Assembly (NCBI GenBank): GCA_051294375.1
Contig: CM119267.1
Coordinates: 4,912,558-4,976,557 of the forward strand
Length of the DNA stretch: 64,000 nt
From: Paraspadella gotoi
Lineage: Eukaryota > Chaetognatha
Direction: 5' to 3'
How positions within the stretch are numbered: the first letter of the stretch is position 1; every line of letters starts with the position of its first letter. A program made the translations under genes and the position numbers. Below the pieces are notes generated by a model. That model was not told the DNA's origin and did not search any database. It saw only the letters and a program-made list of their open reading frames with translations. Of this stretch, positions 34,593 through 45,560 are shown one piece after another.

Positions 34593-35085
34593 ATATCATA
34601 TAATACATATTATCATCACATACAATTAAAAGAAATTGGTACTCAAAAATACAAAATTCACAAAACTACAAACAATCTACAAAAATAATCGAAATCTAAT
34701 GGTGACACATATATGTAGTTTTCATTTCAGCTATTTTATTTTTCTTTCCTCTACTTGTTTCGATTGTAGACTCGTTTTGTTTAACTGTGTTTATCCTTTT
34801 CCAGTAGGCTGTTTCGCATCCTCATTTCTCGGGGTTTTGTTATTCTATCGTCTCGTTTCCTCATTTTACTTTCACGTGTTTTCCGTGCTCCTCTCTGCGT
34901 AGTTTTGTTTTTAAATCGTCCTCCTTTTTTACTGTTATCGTCCTTTCCTATCCACTGTTTAATTTTTTTCTCTCTCTCTTCTTTTCTTTCCTTTCTTCCA
35001 TTTTCTTCCTCATTTTTCATATTCACATTCGTTTTTCATTAATATTCTCATTCGTATTAGTTTTTTTTTTTTTTTTTTTTTTTTT

Positions 35086-35510
35086 CGCCGCCTCTTGTTT
35101 CTCCTTCCGTTCTTCTTTCTTCGGGGGCATTCTTCTTGAATTTTATCCCCATCATTTTTCCTTCTTCTTTTTTTTCTTCTTTGTTTTTCTTTCTAACAAA
35201 ACTATCCCTTATCCTTCTCTCTCTTTCTCCTCTCTCCCTCGTACCGCAGAAGCCCGACGATCGCTCCGATCTCCTCTTGCTCATCCTCTCTCTTCTCGTC
35301 ATCTCTCTGCTCTCTCTGTCTCTCTCGTCATCTTCCTTTTTTCTCCTGCTCTGATCTGGTGAGTCAGAGGAGAGCATCCATATTTTACTTCCTCGCCAGA
35401 AACACTATAGGAATCCTCTGCAAAAACCTTGTCAATAATTTCCCCAACCCTTACTGTCGAGCCTTCACATTTCTCATCCCCGCCGCATTTCTTTTCTTCC
35501 TCAGGTTCCC
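35086..35510. other. Pyrimidine-rich unique tail after copy 1
   Basis: CT-rich, non-coding, and not present at the end of copy 2. It ends at a 25-N gap. Confidence 0.6.
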
Positions 35511-35535
35511 NNNNNNNNNNNNNNNNNNNNNNNNN
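35511..35535. other. 25-N assembly gap
   Basis: Exactly 25 N, immediately before duplicate segment 2. Confidence 0.99.
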
Positions 35536-36172
35536 AAAAAAAAACCCATCCTGTTCTCTCCGTCGACACTTTGGCGGCCATTTTTAGCCGTTTTCGGCAT
35601 CGGGGGGCGGGTTGCTAGGCGTTGCTAAGCGCGTTACCAGGCGTTGCTAGGCTCCCAGCCGCCGCGTCTTGCATCTTTCATGAGTTCGGAGCCGAAAGAG
35701 AGAGAGAGAGAGAAAAAAAAAAGGTCAAAACCTCTCGTCGCAAAGATTTCGGAGATGGCGGGCGCGGCAGCCTCGCCCGAACTGGTATCCATTTTTAAAG
35801 ATGAGCGTGGGTCTCAAAGACCGCGGAAGATGCAAATGAGGGTACGGAAGGGGAAGGGAGGGTAAGGTGGAAGGAAAGGGGAACATAGTCTTAAAATTAA
35901 TGCAGGAATAGAGGGAGGTTATATTTTTTCTTTATTTACATACATTCATATTTTTTTCTTTTTTTTTTTTTTTTTTTAGTGTTTTTGTTGCAGAATTAGA
36001 CGGAATTCGCTGAGCCTTTAGAGCCAAAAGGAAGTTAGGAGGGAGTTCTAAGAGTCAGAGAGAGAGAGAAGTTCTCCTCTCATTTTATTTTTCTGCCAGT
36101 GAGGGCGTGAAATGGAGATTGTGAAGCAGAGAGAGAGAGAGGAGAGAGAAGAGAGAGAAAGAGAGAGAGAGA

Positions 36173-36215
<43 letters not shown>

Positions 36216-36285
36216 AAGGGAGACAGATGAAGAAATGCACATTTTACGTCTTAATTTTCTTAAATTTCTTCTAAAAATAAACAGC

Positions 36286-36570
36286 TATGGCAACAGCCGG
36301 GTTGGCCTGTGATGCCCATTGGGATGGGCATCCACTGTTGGCCATTTGGGGGATTCCGACTCAGCTGCGCATCCAGTCACTGGGGAAGCGGTTACCCAGG
36401 AGGTCTCGCTTGCCAAACGCAGAGGGAAGTCGTTCTTAAGGACTGTGGATGGAAACGACACCGACTAATACAGACGGGCGGCCTGGATGGGTGTGTCCCC
36501 CTGAGCCAATGGAATTTGGCTGAACGATGGTGGACGTGAGGCGGTTGTGAAATATAACCGCCACAGACCG
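36286..36570 (+). mobile_element. Interspersed element E, plus-strand copy (duplicate segment 2)
   Basis: Essentially identical to 29839-30122, including the hairpin GGCGGTT (36540-36546) with AACCGCC (36556-36562). Confidence 0.65.
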
Positions 36571-37849
36571 CCATTTTAAAATTCTTGTATTTTTTACATG
36601 TATGACACAGACTGTACATGTATACACTATACAATCGATTTTTTTTCATCGCTGGGAAGAATTGGAAATCATATTATGGTTATTGTTTTTTGAGTTGAAA
36701 CTGAAAATTTACGACACGAGGAAAATTGAATCTATTTGAAGCGAAACGAAACCGATAGAAAAACAGGAATGGAATGAAAAACAAAACCAAATAAATAACA
36801 AAACAAACAAAACATATAAAATAAAAAATAAACAAAAAATAAACAAAAAATAAAACAAACAAAGAGAACAAAACCAACAAAACTAAAAAAAAGAAAGAAA
36901 TAAACCGAAAACAAATTAAAAAAATAAAACAAAAAAATAAAATAAACCAAACAAATAAATAAAAACAGACAAAAACAAAAAATAAAAATAAAACAAACTA
37001 AAAACAAAAATAAACAAAAACTCTTCTTCATTGTGTTTTTTTTTTCTCTCAATTTTTTTTTCGACGGCGGAATCATCATTAAGAGCGCCGTTTTTATTAA
37101 TAAAGACGTTCTCTCTCTCTCNNNNNNNNNNNNNNNNNNNNNNNNNNNNNNNNNNNNNNNNNNNNNNNNNNNNNNNNNNNNNNNNNNNNNNNNNNNNNNN
37201 NNNNNNNNNNNNNNNNNNNNNNNNNNNNNNNNNNNNNNNNNNNNNNNNNNNNNNNNNNNNNNNNNNNNNNNNNNNNNNNNNNNNNNNNNNNCAAAAAAAG
37301 AATTAAAGCCTGAATGATAACCGATGTGTCAAGAGTCCGACAATAATTAGAAATGATCGCGCGGTTCTTCTCTTTAACGATCTTAGGGAGGAGATAAGAA
37401 AGAGAGAGACAGAGACAGTCGATGGCAAATGGAGAGAGCCTTCGAAAAAAGTTTGTTTTCATCCATTAAACAAAAAACAAAAACGTGAAAGAGCGAAAGT
37501 ACACGTCGTGAAAAAAAGGAAGAATCATCACGAATATTCACGATGATCCCGTGATCACAGAGAATATGCACTTAGGTATGTATGAATGTATGTATGTATT
37601 TAATATGCATGAATGTCCGTTTCACTTTGGATTTAAATTTACATTGTGCACGTATTACACATGATGTTCTCGGCGTTACTTCCAAGCGTTAACAGCTCCG
37701 AGCGATTCTTTCAAAAATTTTAGCACCAACAAACAAGATCTTTGGCGATAAAAAAAAGAAAACGTTTAAAGTTAAAAGCGTGAATGTTCACTGTTCACTT
37801 ATGACTGTAGCAGTAAGACTAAAAAACCGCGCCATCACTACTATCTTTT

Positions 37850-38085
37850 ACTTTCAATGGATGGACGGGATAAGGCACCTCGTCTCAATCGCGCGTCCCG
37901 GGTTCAATCCCTGACCTGAGTACAGACAGACCTGGTCAAACGTGGCGAGAACGGTGTCAGCGTGACGGTGAAAGAAGGCCATTTCTATATCACCTGTGTC
38001 GAACCAATGTGGACTGTTTAGGGCTGTGTGAGACTGCGTAGGACCAGTGAGGTTGGGTTCGATTCCCCATGCCCTATGACTCAAA
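37850..38085 (+). mobile_element. tRNA-derived SINE-like element (duplicate segment 2)
   Basis: This is the cleaner copy. The A-box-like segment GGACGGGATAAGGCACC is at about 37863-37879, and the B box GGTTCAATCCC at 37901-37911 is preceded by CCCG. The order and spacing match the A and B boxes of a tRNA-derived RNA polymerase III promoter. The body continues through GACAGACCTGGTC to a second B-box-like GGTTCGATTCCCC at 38055-38067. No terminal A-tail or flanking duplication is clear. Confidence 0.65.
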
Positions 38086-38712
38086 GACAATCCCGCAGTC
38101 GCTATGTCACCCGAATTTCATCCAAGCTTTTTAGGGTCACTCTTTCAAACAATCCATGATTGTTTCCAACTCATAACTTATAACTTATAAGAGACCCTTT
38201 CGATTTTGATTGCAGATTCACCATCCAAACCTCACATATTTCATTTCCTATATTTCTTTTCCGGAGGCAAAAAAAAAAAAGAAAAAAAAAAAAGAAAGAA
38301 AGAAATAGAGTCGATAGCAAAAACTGGGAAAAGACATGAAATTGACAATCGCGGAGCCACTCGTTTTTTGCAAAGCCCACTTACTTATTGCNNNNNNNNN
38401 NNNNNNNNNNNNNNNNNNNNNNNNNNNNNNNNNNNNNNNNNNNNNNNNNNNNNNNNNNNNNNNNNNNNNNNNNNNNNNNNNNNNNNNNNNNNNNNNNNNN
38501 NNNNNNNNNNNNNNNNNNNNNNNNNNNNNNNNNNNNNNNNNNNNNNNNNNNNNNNNNNNNNNNNNNNNNNNNNNNNNNNNNNNNNNNNNNNNNNNNNNNN
38601 NNNNNNNNNNNNNNNNNNNNNNNNNNNNNNNNNNNNNNTCTCTCTCTCTCGCTTTAAATCAGAGACCCGGGGTCAGACGTTTTCCTCTCCTTCCATTTCT
38701 GTCTCGTTGTCA

Positions 38713-38775
38713 CGTCGTCGTCGTCGTCATCGTCGTCATCGTCGTCTTCGTCGTCGTCGTCGTCGTCGTCGTCAA
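38713..38775. repeat. (CGT)n microsatellite
   Basis: Counterpart of 32124-32180 with slightly different interruptions. Further triplet blocks lie at about 39008-39040 and 39107-39136. Confidence 0.94.
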
Positions 38776-40009
38776 GTTTTTCGTCCTCAACTTTCTCTTT
38801 TCTTCATTTCTTCATTTTTTGTTTTGTTTTTGTTTTTTTTTTGCTCATTTTTTTGCTTTCATCGTAGTTGTCATCAACATCATCATCATCATCATCATCA
38901 TCAACATCATCATTCACATCATCGTTGTCGTTATATTTGTCGTCAACATCATCAAAACATTTTCTCTGTTTTTTCCTCATAAAACCGATGACATTTTTCG
39001 TTGTTTATCGTCGTCGTCGTCATCATCGTCGTCGTCGTCCCTGCTGCGGTTGTTCTTCCTTCAGAATCTCACAGACTCACAATTTCTCTTTCTTTCACCA
39101 GAAGAAACGACGACGACGACGACGACGACGACGACTACATAAAATCATTCGGTCTCTAGAGATTTACGGAGTTTCGTAATGATCGTTAAAAATAAATATC
39201 GGTTTTCTTTTAATCAAAGTCTTAATAATTAGTTGGGTTATGATGATTTGAGTTATGACACTCGGTTGCTATGCTTCTACTGAAAGAAAGAAAGAAAGAA
39301 AGAAAGANNNNNNNNNNNNNNNNNNNNNNNNNNNNNNNNNNNNNNNNNNNNNNNNNNNNNNNNNNNNNNNNNNNNNNNNNNNNNNNNNNNNNNNNNNNNN
39401 NNNNNNNNNNNNNNNNNNNNNNNNNNNNNNNNNNNNNNNNNNNNNNNNNNNNNNNNNNNNNNNNNNNNNNNNNNNNNNNNNNNNNNNNNNNNNNNNNNNN
39501 NNNNNNNNNNNNNNNNNNNNNNNNNNNNNNNNNNNAAGAAAGAAAGAAAGAAAGAACGAAAGAAAGAACGAAATAAAGAAAGATAAAACTAAGACAACGC
39601 CGATGTGATATAATGACAACTTCTCCCCCACTTTTTTCATCCCGTCGCGTGACAGAAGCTAAAACCGTCATCNNNNNNNNNNNNNNNNNNNNNNNNNNNN
39701 NNNNNNNNNNNNNNNNNNNNNNNNNNNNNNNNNNNNNNNNNNNNNNNNNNNNNNNNNNNNNNNNNNNNNNNNNNNNNNNNNNNNNNNNNNNNNNNNNNNN
39801 NNNNNNNNNNNNNNNNNNNNNNNNNNNNNNNNGCACGCACACTCTCTTCCCCCCACACATAGATTCTCGCCCACACAGGGAGAATCCTTGAAATCTTTTT
39901 TTTTCTCCCATTGGAATCTGAGGTCGGATTCGAAGAGTCGCTAATTAACTTTGGAGGAAAGCCCGCGTCTGGCCTTAGACTATGATGTTTGATGAAGACG
40001 TCGAGGAAA

Positions 40010-40010
<1 letters not shown>

Positions 40011-40049
<39 letters not shown>

Positions 40050-40058
40050 TGATGATGA
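40011..40058. repeat. (ACG)n to (ATG)n microsatellite
   Basis: About 13 ACG units followed by ATG units. It is longer than the counterpart near 33517 in copy 1. Confidence 0.96.
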
Positions 40059-40164
40059 TATTGCTGATCAGAGTTATTCCGACTCTGATTTAGTAAATGG
40101 GTTTTGTTTTAAGTTGATAACGACAACCATTACGACTAACTATAATTAGAAGGACCACCGTATT

Positions 40165-40165
40165 A

Positions 40166-40236
<71 letters not shown>

Positions 40237-40250
40237 CCTCTCTCTCTCTA
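40165..40250. repeat. (CT)n microsatellite
   Basis: About 85 bases of CT with TTT and CCC interruptions. Confidence 0.96.
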
Positions 40251-40802
40251 TTCTACCTCAATTTCCTTCGCTTTCCCCACTTGAAGCCTCAAAATTGGAA
40301 AATGATGACAAACGCTTAAAAAAAAAATAAGAGTGAAAAAAATCATAAGAAAGGCACGAATTTTTTATTCAAAATCTTTTTTTTTACCGAGAATTTTCAA
40401 TAAAAAAAAATCTTCTCTTCACGGAAAACAAAAATTGAGTTTAGAGTAAAAAGAAGAAAAGAAAAATATCGAAAAATAGATAGGAAGATTAGATAAGAAA
40501 AGAAAAATATCGAAAAATAGATAGGAAGATTAGATAAGAAAAGAAAAATATAAAAGACAAAGTCGAAAACGTGATAATGATTCGGTTAGGTTACTGAGGA
40601 GACAATGAGAAAGGATTTTTTACTTGAATTGTAGCCAAACTGATTTTTATTATGATACCGTCGGTCGGTTGGTCGTGAATGCCCATTGTGATTCGATACG
40701 CGGGAGACTCATTATGGCGAAATGGATCGCAAGTAAAAGATGATTATTTTTCCTTTGTTTTTCTTAGTTTATTATTTTATCTTTTCATCCCATATCATAT
40801 CA

Positions 40803-41016
40803 TATTGTGGCGATATATTCACACCGCCTCACATCCTATTGGCTAACACCGTCCCAGGCGTTGTGTTCCTGCCACAGTCCTAACTTCTTCCCTCTGCATT
40901 GGCAAAGCGAGACCGCGCCAGTGACAGGAGGCGTCACTGAGAGTCGGAAGCCCCCAAAGTCAACACTGAGATGCCCCATCCCAATGGGCGTCACAGGCAA
41001 CCCGGCTGTTGCCATA
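40803..41016 (-). mobile_element. Interspersed element E, minus-strand copy (duplicate segment 2)
   Basis: Counterpart of 34362-34592. On the minus strand its end reads GAGGCGGTGTGAATATATCG followed by CCAC, so GGCGGT can pair with ATCGCC through one G-T wobble. This preserves the hairpin seen in the plus-strand copies. Confidence 0.65.
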
Positions 41017-41475
41017 ATATCATATAATACCATATTATATCACATAATATTAAAAGAAATTGGTACTACAAAAATACAAAATTACAAAACTACAAACAAT
41101 CTACAAAAATATCAAATCTAATGGTGACACATATACTGTAGTTTCATTTCAGCTATTTTATTTTTCTTTCCTCTTTGTTTCGTTTGTAGACTCGTTTTGT
41201 TTTACTTGTTTATCCTTTTCCAGGCTTGTTTCGCATCTCTCATTTCTCCGCGGGCTTTTTGTTTTTATCGTCTCGTTTTCTCATTTCTTTCACGTGTTTC
41301 GTCTTCCTCTCTGCGTGTTTTGTTTTTATCGTCTCCTTTTTTACTGTTTCGTCTTTCCATCCACGTGTTTAATTTTTTTTCTCTCTCTCTTCTTCTTTCT
41401 TCTTCATTTTTCCTCATTTTTTCATTTCATCTTTTCATTAATATTCTTCATTCGTAATTAGTTTTTTTTTTTTTT

Positions 41476-41500
41476 NNNNNNNNNNNNNNNNNNNNNNNNN
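41476..41500. other. 25-N assembly gap
   Basis: Exactly 25 N, immediately after duplicate segment 2. Confidence 0.99.
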
Positions 41501-43940
41501 GATGAGGTAATTCGATGGAGAGAAACGAGAGAAGGCACGCCTGCGCAGTGTTTGAGGGGGGGGGGGGTCTCTCTCCGGCACGATACGGAGGTACGTCTCC
41601 TAATTTCGATTCTCAAAATAAAACATTTCTCTATCTATCCACTTTTCTTTGTTTATCGGGAATAACTGAGTTGGCAAAGGAACTTGGATTCCCTCTTCCT
41701 TTTTCACAACCGACTTCGGCTCTCCGATTTTGAAGTCATTTGAAGCAGACGTTTGCGTCACTTGTCCGTGATAAAAATTGGCAAGAGTGTAGTATAAATG
41801 GAAGACAAACTGGTAGGAAATGTTACAATAGCGGAGCTGAAAAGAAGAAATGATTGTCATCACACTTCTCTCTTCTCGCGATTTTCTGCGACTCGCAACA
41901 CCACATCTCCAATCTCCATTTGTAAATCTCCTTCCCTTTCTCTCTCCTAAATCCACCCGATCCGCGTCTACAATGCCGTCAACGGTCTCGGTTGTCGTCG
42001 TCGTCGTCGTCGTAACGTCCGTTGGTCGCCCGAAAAGCCTCGACTTACTGCAAGAAACCCGGCGAGTTAAGCGAACGCCGTGACGGTAATCGGGTGACGT
42101 TGCGGTTGGCATAGCGCCAAACCGAACGAAAGGTAAGGCGTGACGTCAGCGAAACGTTATGTTTGCCTCGTCGTCATCGTCGTCGTGGGCGTTCGTTCAC
42201 AATTGTGATCGCGAAAAATGCCGGTAAGGGCACTTGGAAGACTTTCTATAGAAGGGAGGGATTGAGAGAGATAGGAGAAGAGGAGGTTTGGGGGAATTTA
42301 TCCGAGAATTGGTATGAGAAAGGAGAGTAGAGAGAGAGAGAGAGAGAGAGAAGAGAAGAAGAGAGAGAGAGAGAGAAGAGCAGAGTAAGAGAGAGAGAGA
42401 GAGAGGAGAGAGAGCCACAAAGTTGTCCCGCCGAGGAACATCAAACATCGAACGTTCGAACATGAAAATTTCGGAATATTTTCTTTTATATCTTGCTAGA
42501 AAATAGGCTCCGCACTACGGTGCCGATAATTTCGACGACATTCATCTTTTACCCAAGACGCCCAGGATTTGACATTTGGTCTGTTTCAACTTTCTTGGTA
42601 TGTCAGCCGGGTTGGCGCTCTCTCATTTATCTTACGCGCTCTCTCACAGGTCTTTCTTTGTCGATTTTTTTCTCTTCCTCTCTCACTCTTTCCTTAACTT
42701 TTCTCCTTCTCTCAGCTTAGATAACGAATCTTCCTTATTTTTCTGAGAACTTCTTAGTCAAGGATTGTTCAGTCGACACAACAAAGAAATTGCGATTTTG
42801 AAGATATTCTCTGTCTCTGTCTCCACACTTTCTTTCCCAGGATTCTCTCCTTTTTCTTGCAGCTTTATCTTTTCCAGGTTCGAAGTTCAACTTTTGGCCA
42901 GTGTTTCGATCCGCGCAATACTTAATTGAGTTATTTGGCTTTAATTCTTTGATTAAAAAATTACAAGAATAAAAAGTTTGCCTAAAATTCTCTCTCCTCT
43001 CCTCCTCTCTCTCGCTCTTTCTCTCTCTCTCTCTCCTCTCTCTCTCTCCTCTCTCTCTCTTCGTCTTCTCTCTTCTCTCGTAATCTCTCTCTTCTCACCT
43101 CCGCCCTCTTTTCGGCGGGGCGTCGCATCTGGCCTCTAGCCCGTCCTAGGAAGGACATTCAAGGGATTTAGATCTTTTTTTTCTTTTGGCCGAAGCAACT
43201 TTGGCGCCATCAATGATTCAAATTCTAGTCAGCCCCTCTCGCCACTTCTCCCCTTGCGCACTCGTTTCTTTCACCTTCGGAATGCATCTTTTCTTTTTTA
43301 AAAGGCGCGCGCGATTCTCAGGCTGAGCGATAAAAAACTTTCAAAAGAAAGTATAGACTGACAGGTGAGTCAACCAGAAACAGGTAAGTTATGCCGAATA
43401 TCGTAATAGGTTGTTGAAAGTTTCACCACTCTCCTGGTTGTCGAAAACTGGGCATGCTAACCGTATAGTTGATTGTCTCAACAGAGTCGATGCGTCTGTA
43501 ACTTTTTTATATTCGTTCCTAAACCAGGAGATTTCTCGTCTCTCTCCTCTCTAATCTCTCCTCTCTCTCTCTCATCTTCGGTCTCTCGAGACGATCTTCC
43601 TCGTCTCTCTCTCTTTTCTCTCTCTCTCTCTCTTTCTCGCTCTCTCCTCTTCTCTCTTCGTCTCATCATCTCTCTCTCTCTCCTCTCTCTCTTTCTCTCA
43701 GGCCAGTCGCTGGAATTTTCGGTCTCGACGACGTTCGGTGCCAGCGGATGGCATCGTCTGGCAGTTCCTCTTCAGTCTCTCGTAATCGTTGCTTTTAAAA
43801 CCTTTGCTTTCCACGCGATATATCCCTTTTTCCCGCCATTTGGTTTTCTTTGCTAGTCGCTATGATATTATTGAATTCCATCTCAGTTAAAATATACGAG
43901 AGTAAAAATAGATAATAATATAATGAATCATCTCTTAACG
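41501..43940. other. Non-coding region with CT/GA tracts and a (CGT)n
   Basis: (CGT)n lies at about 41994-42014 and GA-rich sequence at about 42330-42413. CT-rich tracts lie at about 42988-43080 and 43536-43700. No recognisable gene; one weak open frame is listed separately. Confidence 0.6.
41600..42112 (-). other. Uncharacterised 170-codon open frame, weak candidate
   Basis: The frame starts at 42110-42112. It crosses the (CGT)n, giving a short poly-Thr stretch, but the remaining residues, especially the last 100, are compositionally varied. This is the longest frame in the window not produced mainly by repeats or N runs. I recognise no domain, signal peptide or membrane segment. No splice signals were assigned and chance remains likely. 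Confidence 0.17.
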
Positions 43941-44028
43941 ATGCCACTCGATGTCGCTCGATGCCACTCGATGTCGCTCGATGCCACTCAATACCACTCG
44001 ATGTCACACATTGCCACTCTATGCCACT
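43941..44028. repeat. 20-bp minisatellite decaying to 10-mers
   Basis: ATGCCACTCGATGTCGCTCG occurs perfectly at 43941 and 43961. It is followed by 10-11-base half-units (ATGCCACTCA, ATACCACTCG, ATGTCACACA) to 44028. Confidence 0.92.
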
Positions 44029-44260
44029 TTAAAACGCCAAAAATCGATACCAGGGATCGGCTCAACCCGGAAACGTCGATGGGTTTTTACCATCAAATGG
44101 TATTTATGGCTTAATGGCGACGACTCTACTGGATGGCAAAATCCATTAAAAAACAACCAAAAAAAAAAACAAAACAAAAAAAACAACGAAACATATGTAA
44201 TTAAATTCATTAGTGAAATGGTTTTTGAATATTGTAAGTAGGTCAGTCAGGTTAAAGATT

Positions 44261-44339
44261 CAATCAAGCAATGGAAGCAATCAAGCAATGGAAGCAATCA
44301 AGCAATAGATGCAATCAAGCAATGGAAGCAATCAAGCAT
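44261..44339. repeat. 17-bp minisatellite, 4.6 copies
   Basis: CAATCAAGCAATGGAAG starts at 44261, 44278, 44295, 44312 and (partial) 44329. The third unit carries two substitutions. Confidence 0.97.
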
Positions 44340-44619
44340 CGACGTCGGATCGACGAATGAAAGAGCAGATGGAAGACGAAACTCGTCGATGGAACGAAAC
44401 AAAAGGACAATGCGACAATAGAGGGCGTCGAAATATTGTCGTCGTGGAAACCGCGAATTGCATTGATGCCGATGGGAAGAGAAAATAAACAAAAGGCTAT
44501 TTTTTTTGGTTTTTTTTTTGTGTGTGTGGATATATTGTGACAATTCGGTTATGATACATTTCCAAGTTTGTTTCGAGATTGAATGTCTCTATTTTGATTT
44601 TTTGATTTTTTTAAATATT
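44340..44619. other. Non-coding sequence upstream of hammerhead-like motif
   Basis: Mixed, then T-rich sequence with no frame of note. It could be the eroded 3' region of a retroelement, but no reverse-transcriptase remnant is visible. Confidence 0.5.
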
Positions 44620-44663
44620 TTGCTGATGAAGACTCGTACCACTAAGAGTCGAAACATGTACAA
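44620..44663 (+). ncRNA. Hammerhead-ribozyme-like motif, possibly from a Penelope-like element
   Basis: The core CTGATGA is at 44623-44629. Stem II is GACTC (44631-44635) pairing with GAGTC (44646-44650). The second core GAAA is at 44651-44654. A minimal stem III (A-C with G-U, 44654-44655 with 44658-44659) leads to the cleavage-type triplet GTA at 44658-44660. TTG (44620-44622) pairs with CAA (44661-44663) as the start of stem I. One extra A (44630) between core and stem II departs from the canonical form. Minimal type I hammerheads with very short stem III are known from Penelope-like retroelements. Downstream A-rich AATAAA-like sequence fits a retroelement end. Assignment is inference; catalysis is unproven. 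Confidence 0.5.
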
Positions 44664-45065
44664 TAATAAAAATAAATTTGCTATTCCAACGATTTTTTCG
44701 TTTCATCTCTAAACTATTTTAAATAGCAAAAAAGAAAGTCAAAATACAATATTTTCCCCTAATTCAGCAAATAACGTCTATCAAATTTATACATTGTATA
44801 TCATAGATAAAATCAATTCATAACGAACATTGAACGGCTTTTGAAGTGCTCTTCCACACTAAGGCTTATATTTTCTGTTCTTCCTAACTTTGAATTTTCT
44901 CGATTTGAACGCATGTTGATTTGATTTGATTGATTGATTTGAGTTCCGAAGAAAGTTTCACTGGGTCCTGACGACCGCTGTTCAATATCCATCTTCGGAA
45001 CATTGCCCGGCACAGTTCTCTTTGAAACCTCTCCCCCTCAACACTGCGCTCAGTCCCGAACAGTC
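44664..45065. other. Non-coding sequence
   Basis: AT-rich with short TTGATTTGATTGATTGATT repetition near 44922-44941. No gene is visible. Confidence 0.6.
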
Positions 45066-45066
45066 C

Positions 45067-45108
<42 letters not shown>

Positions 45109-45113
45109 CACCG

Positions 45114-45148
<35 letters not shown>

Positions 45149-45158
45149 ACCGCCACCG
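45066..45158. repeat. (CCG)n / CCGCCA microsatellite
   Basis: Over 90 bases of CCG triplets with CCA variants. It is very GC-rich in an AT-rich neighbourhood. Poly-Pro, poly-Arg, poly-Ala and poly-Gly frames follow from it. Confidence 0.98.
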
Positions 45159-45416
45159 ACTCCAGGTCCGCCATCTGGACTCGCCCGCCATTCTCTTCTC
45201 TCGAATCTCGAATTATCCTCTTTTTTCAATTTTTCGGTTCTTTTTTTTATTTGATCTGAATCGAAGCTGCGCGGAATTTTTCGAAAAGTTTGAAACGAAC
45301 TTCCGAACTTTAGAAGCAGATGGGTTTTTTTATTTTGGGAAAAATCGACAATGAACGAAAGGGTCCCTTTTTTTAAACGGTTCGGCAGAAGCGTCGTCTT
45401 GGTCTTCGTCGTGATC

Positions 45417-45560
45417 GTCGTCATCATCGTCGTCGCTTTCGTCGTCATCATCGTCGTCGCTTTCGTCGTCATCATCGTCGTCGCTTTCGTCGTCATCATC
45501 GTCGTCGCTTTCGTCGTCATCATCGTCGTCGCGTTCGTCGTCATCATCGTCGTCGCTTTC
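45417..45560. repeat. 24-bp minisatellite, exactly 6 copies
   Basis: Units built as GTCGTCATCATC plus GTCGTCGCTTTC start at 45417, 45441, 45465, 45489, 45513 and 45537. Only the fifth differs, with GCGTTC in place of GCTTTC. It is a higher-order form of the local (CGT)n. Confidence 0.98.

Larger units (their letters stand above)
29087..35085 (+). repeat. 6-kb duplicated segment, copy 1
   Basis: It is colinear with 35536-41475 from an A-run plus CCCATCCTGTTC to a terminal poly-T (35061-35085). About 29300-30125 is essentially identical to its partner; elsewhere copies differ mainly by one-base indels. Copy 1 reads through four simple-repeat stretches where copy 2 has N gaps. It contains element E, a SINE, purine tracts and inverted element E. 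It has no gene. Probably the same locus as copy 2. Confidence 0.92.
35536..41475 (+). repeat. 6-kb duplicated segment, copy 2
   Basis: It is bounded on both sides by 25-N gaps, and its ends coincide with those of copy 1 to within a few bases. Internal N runs are 37122-37291, 38392-38638, 39308-39535 and 39673-39832, all at positions that are simple or low-complexity sequence in copy 1. The single-copy parts read more cleanly, with fewer one-base insertions. This fits a short-read scaffold of the same locus. Confidence 0.92.

Noticed and set aside
43941-44339. CRISPR-like array
   Set aside because: The repeats are head-to-tail minisatellites of 20 and 17 bp with no spacers, in eukaryotic DNA.
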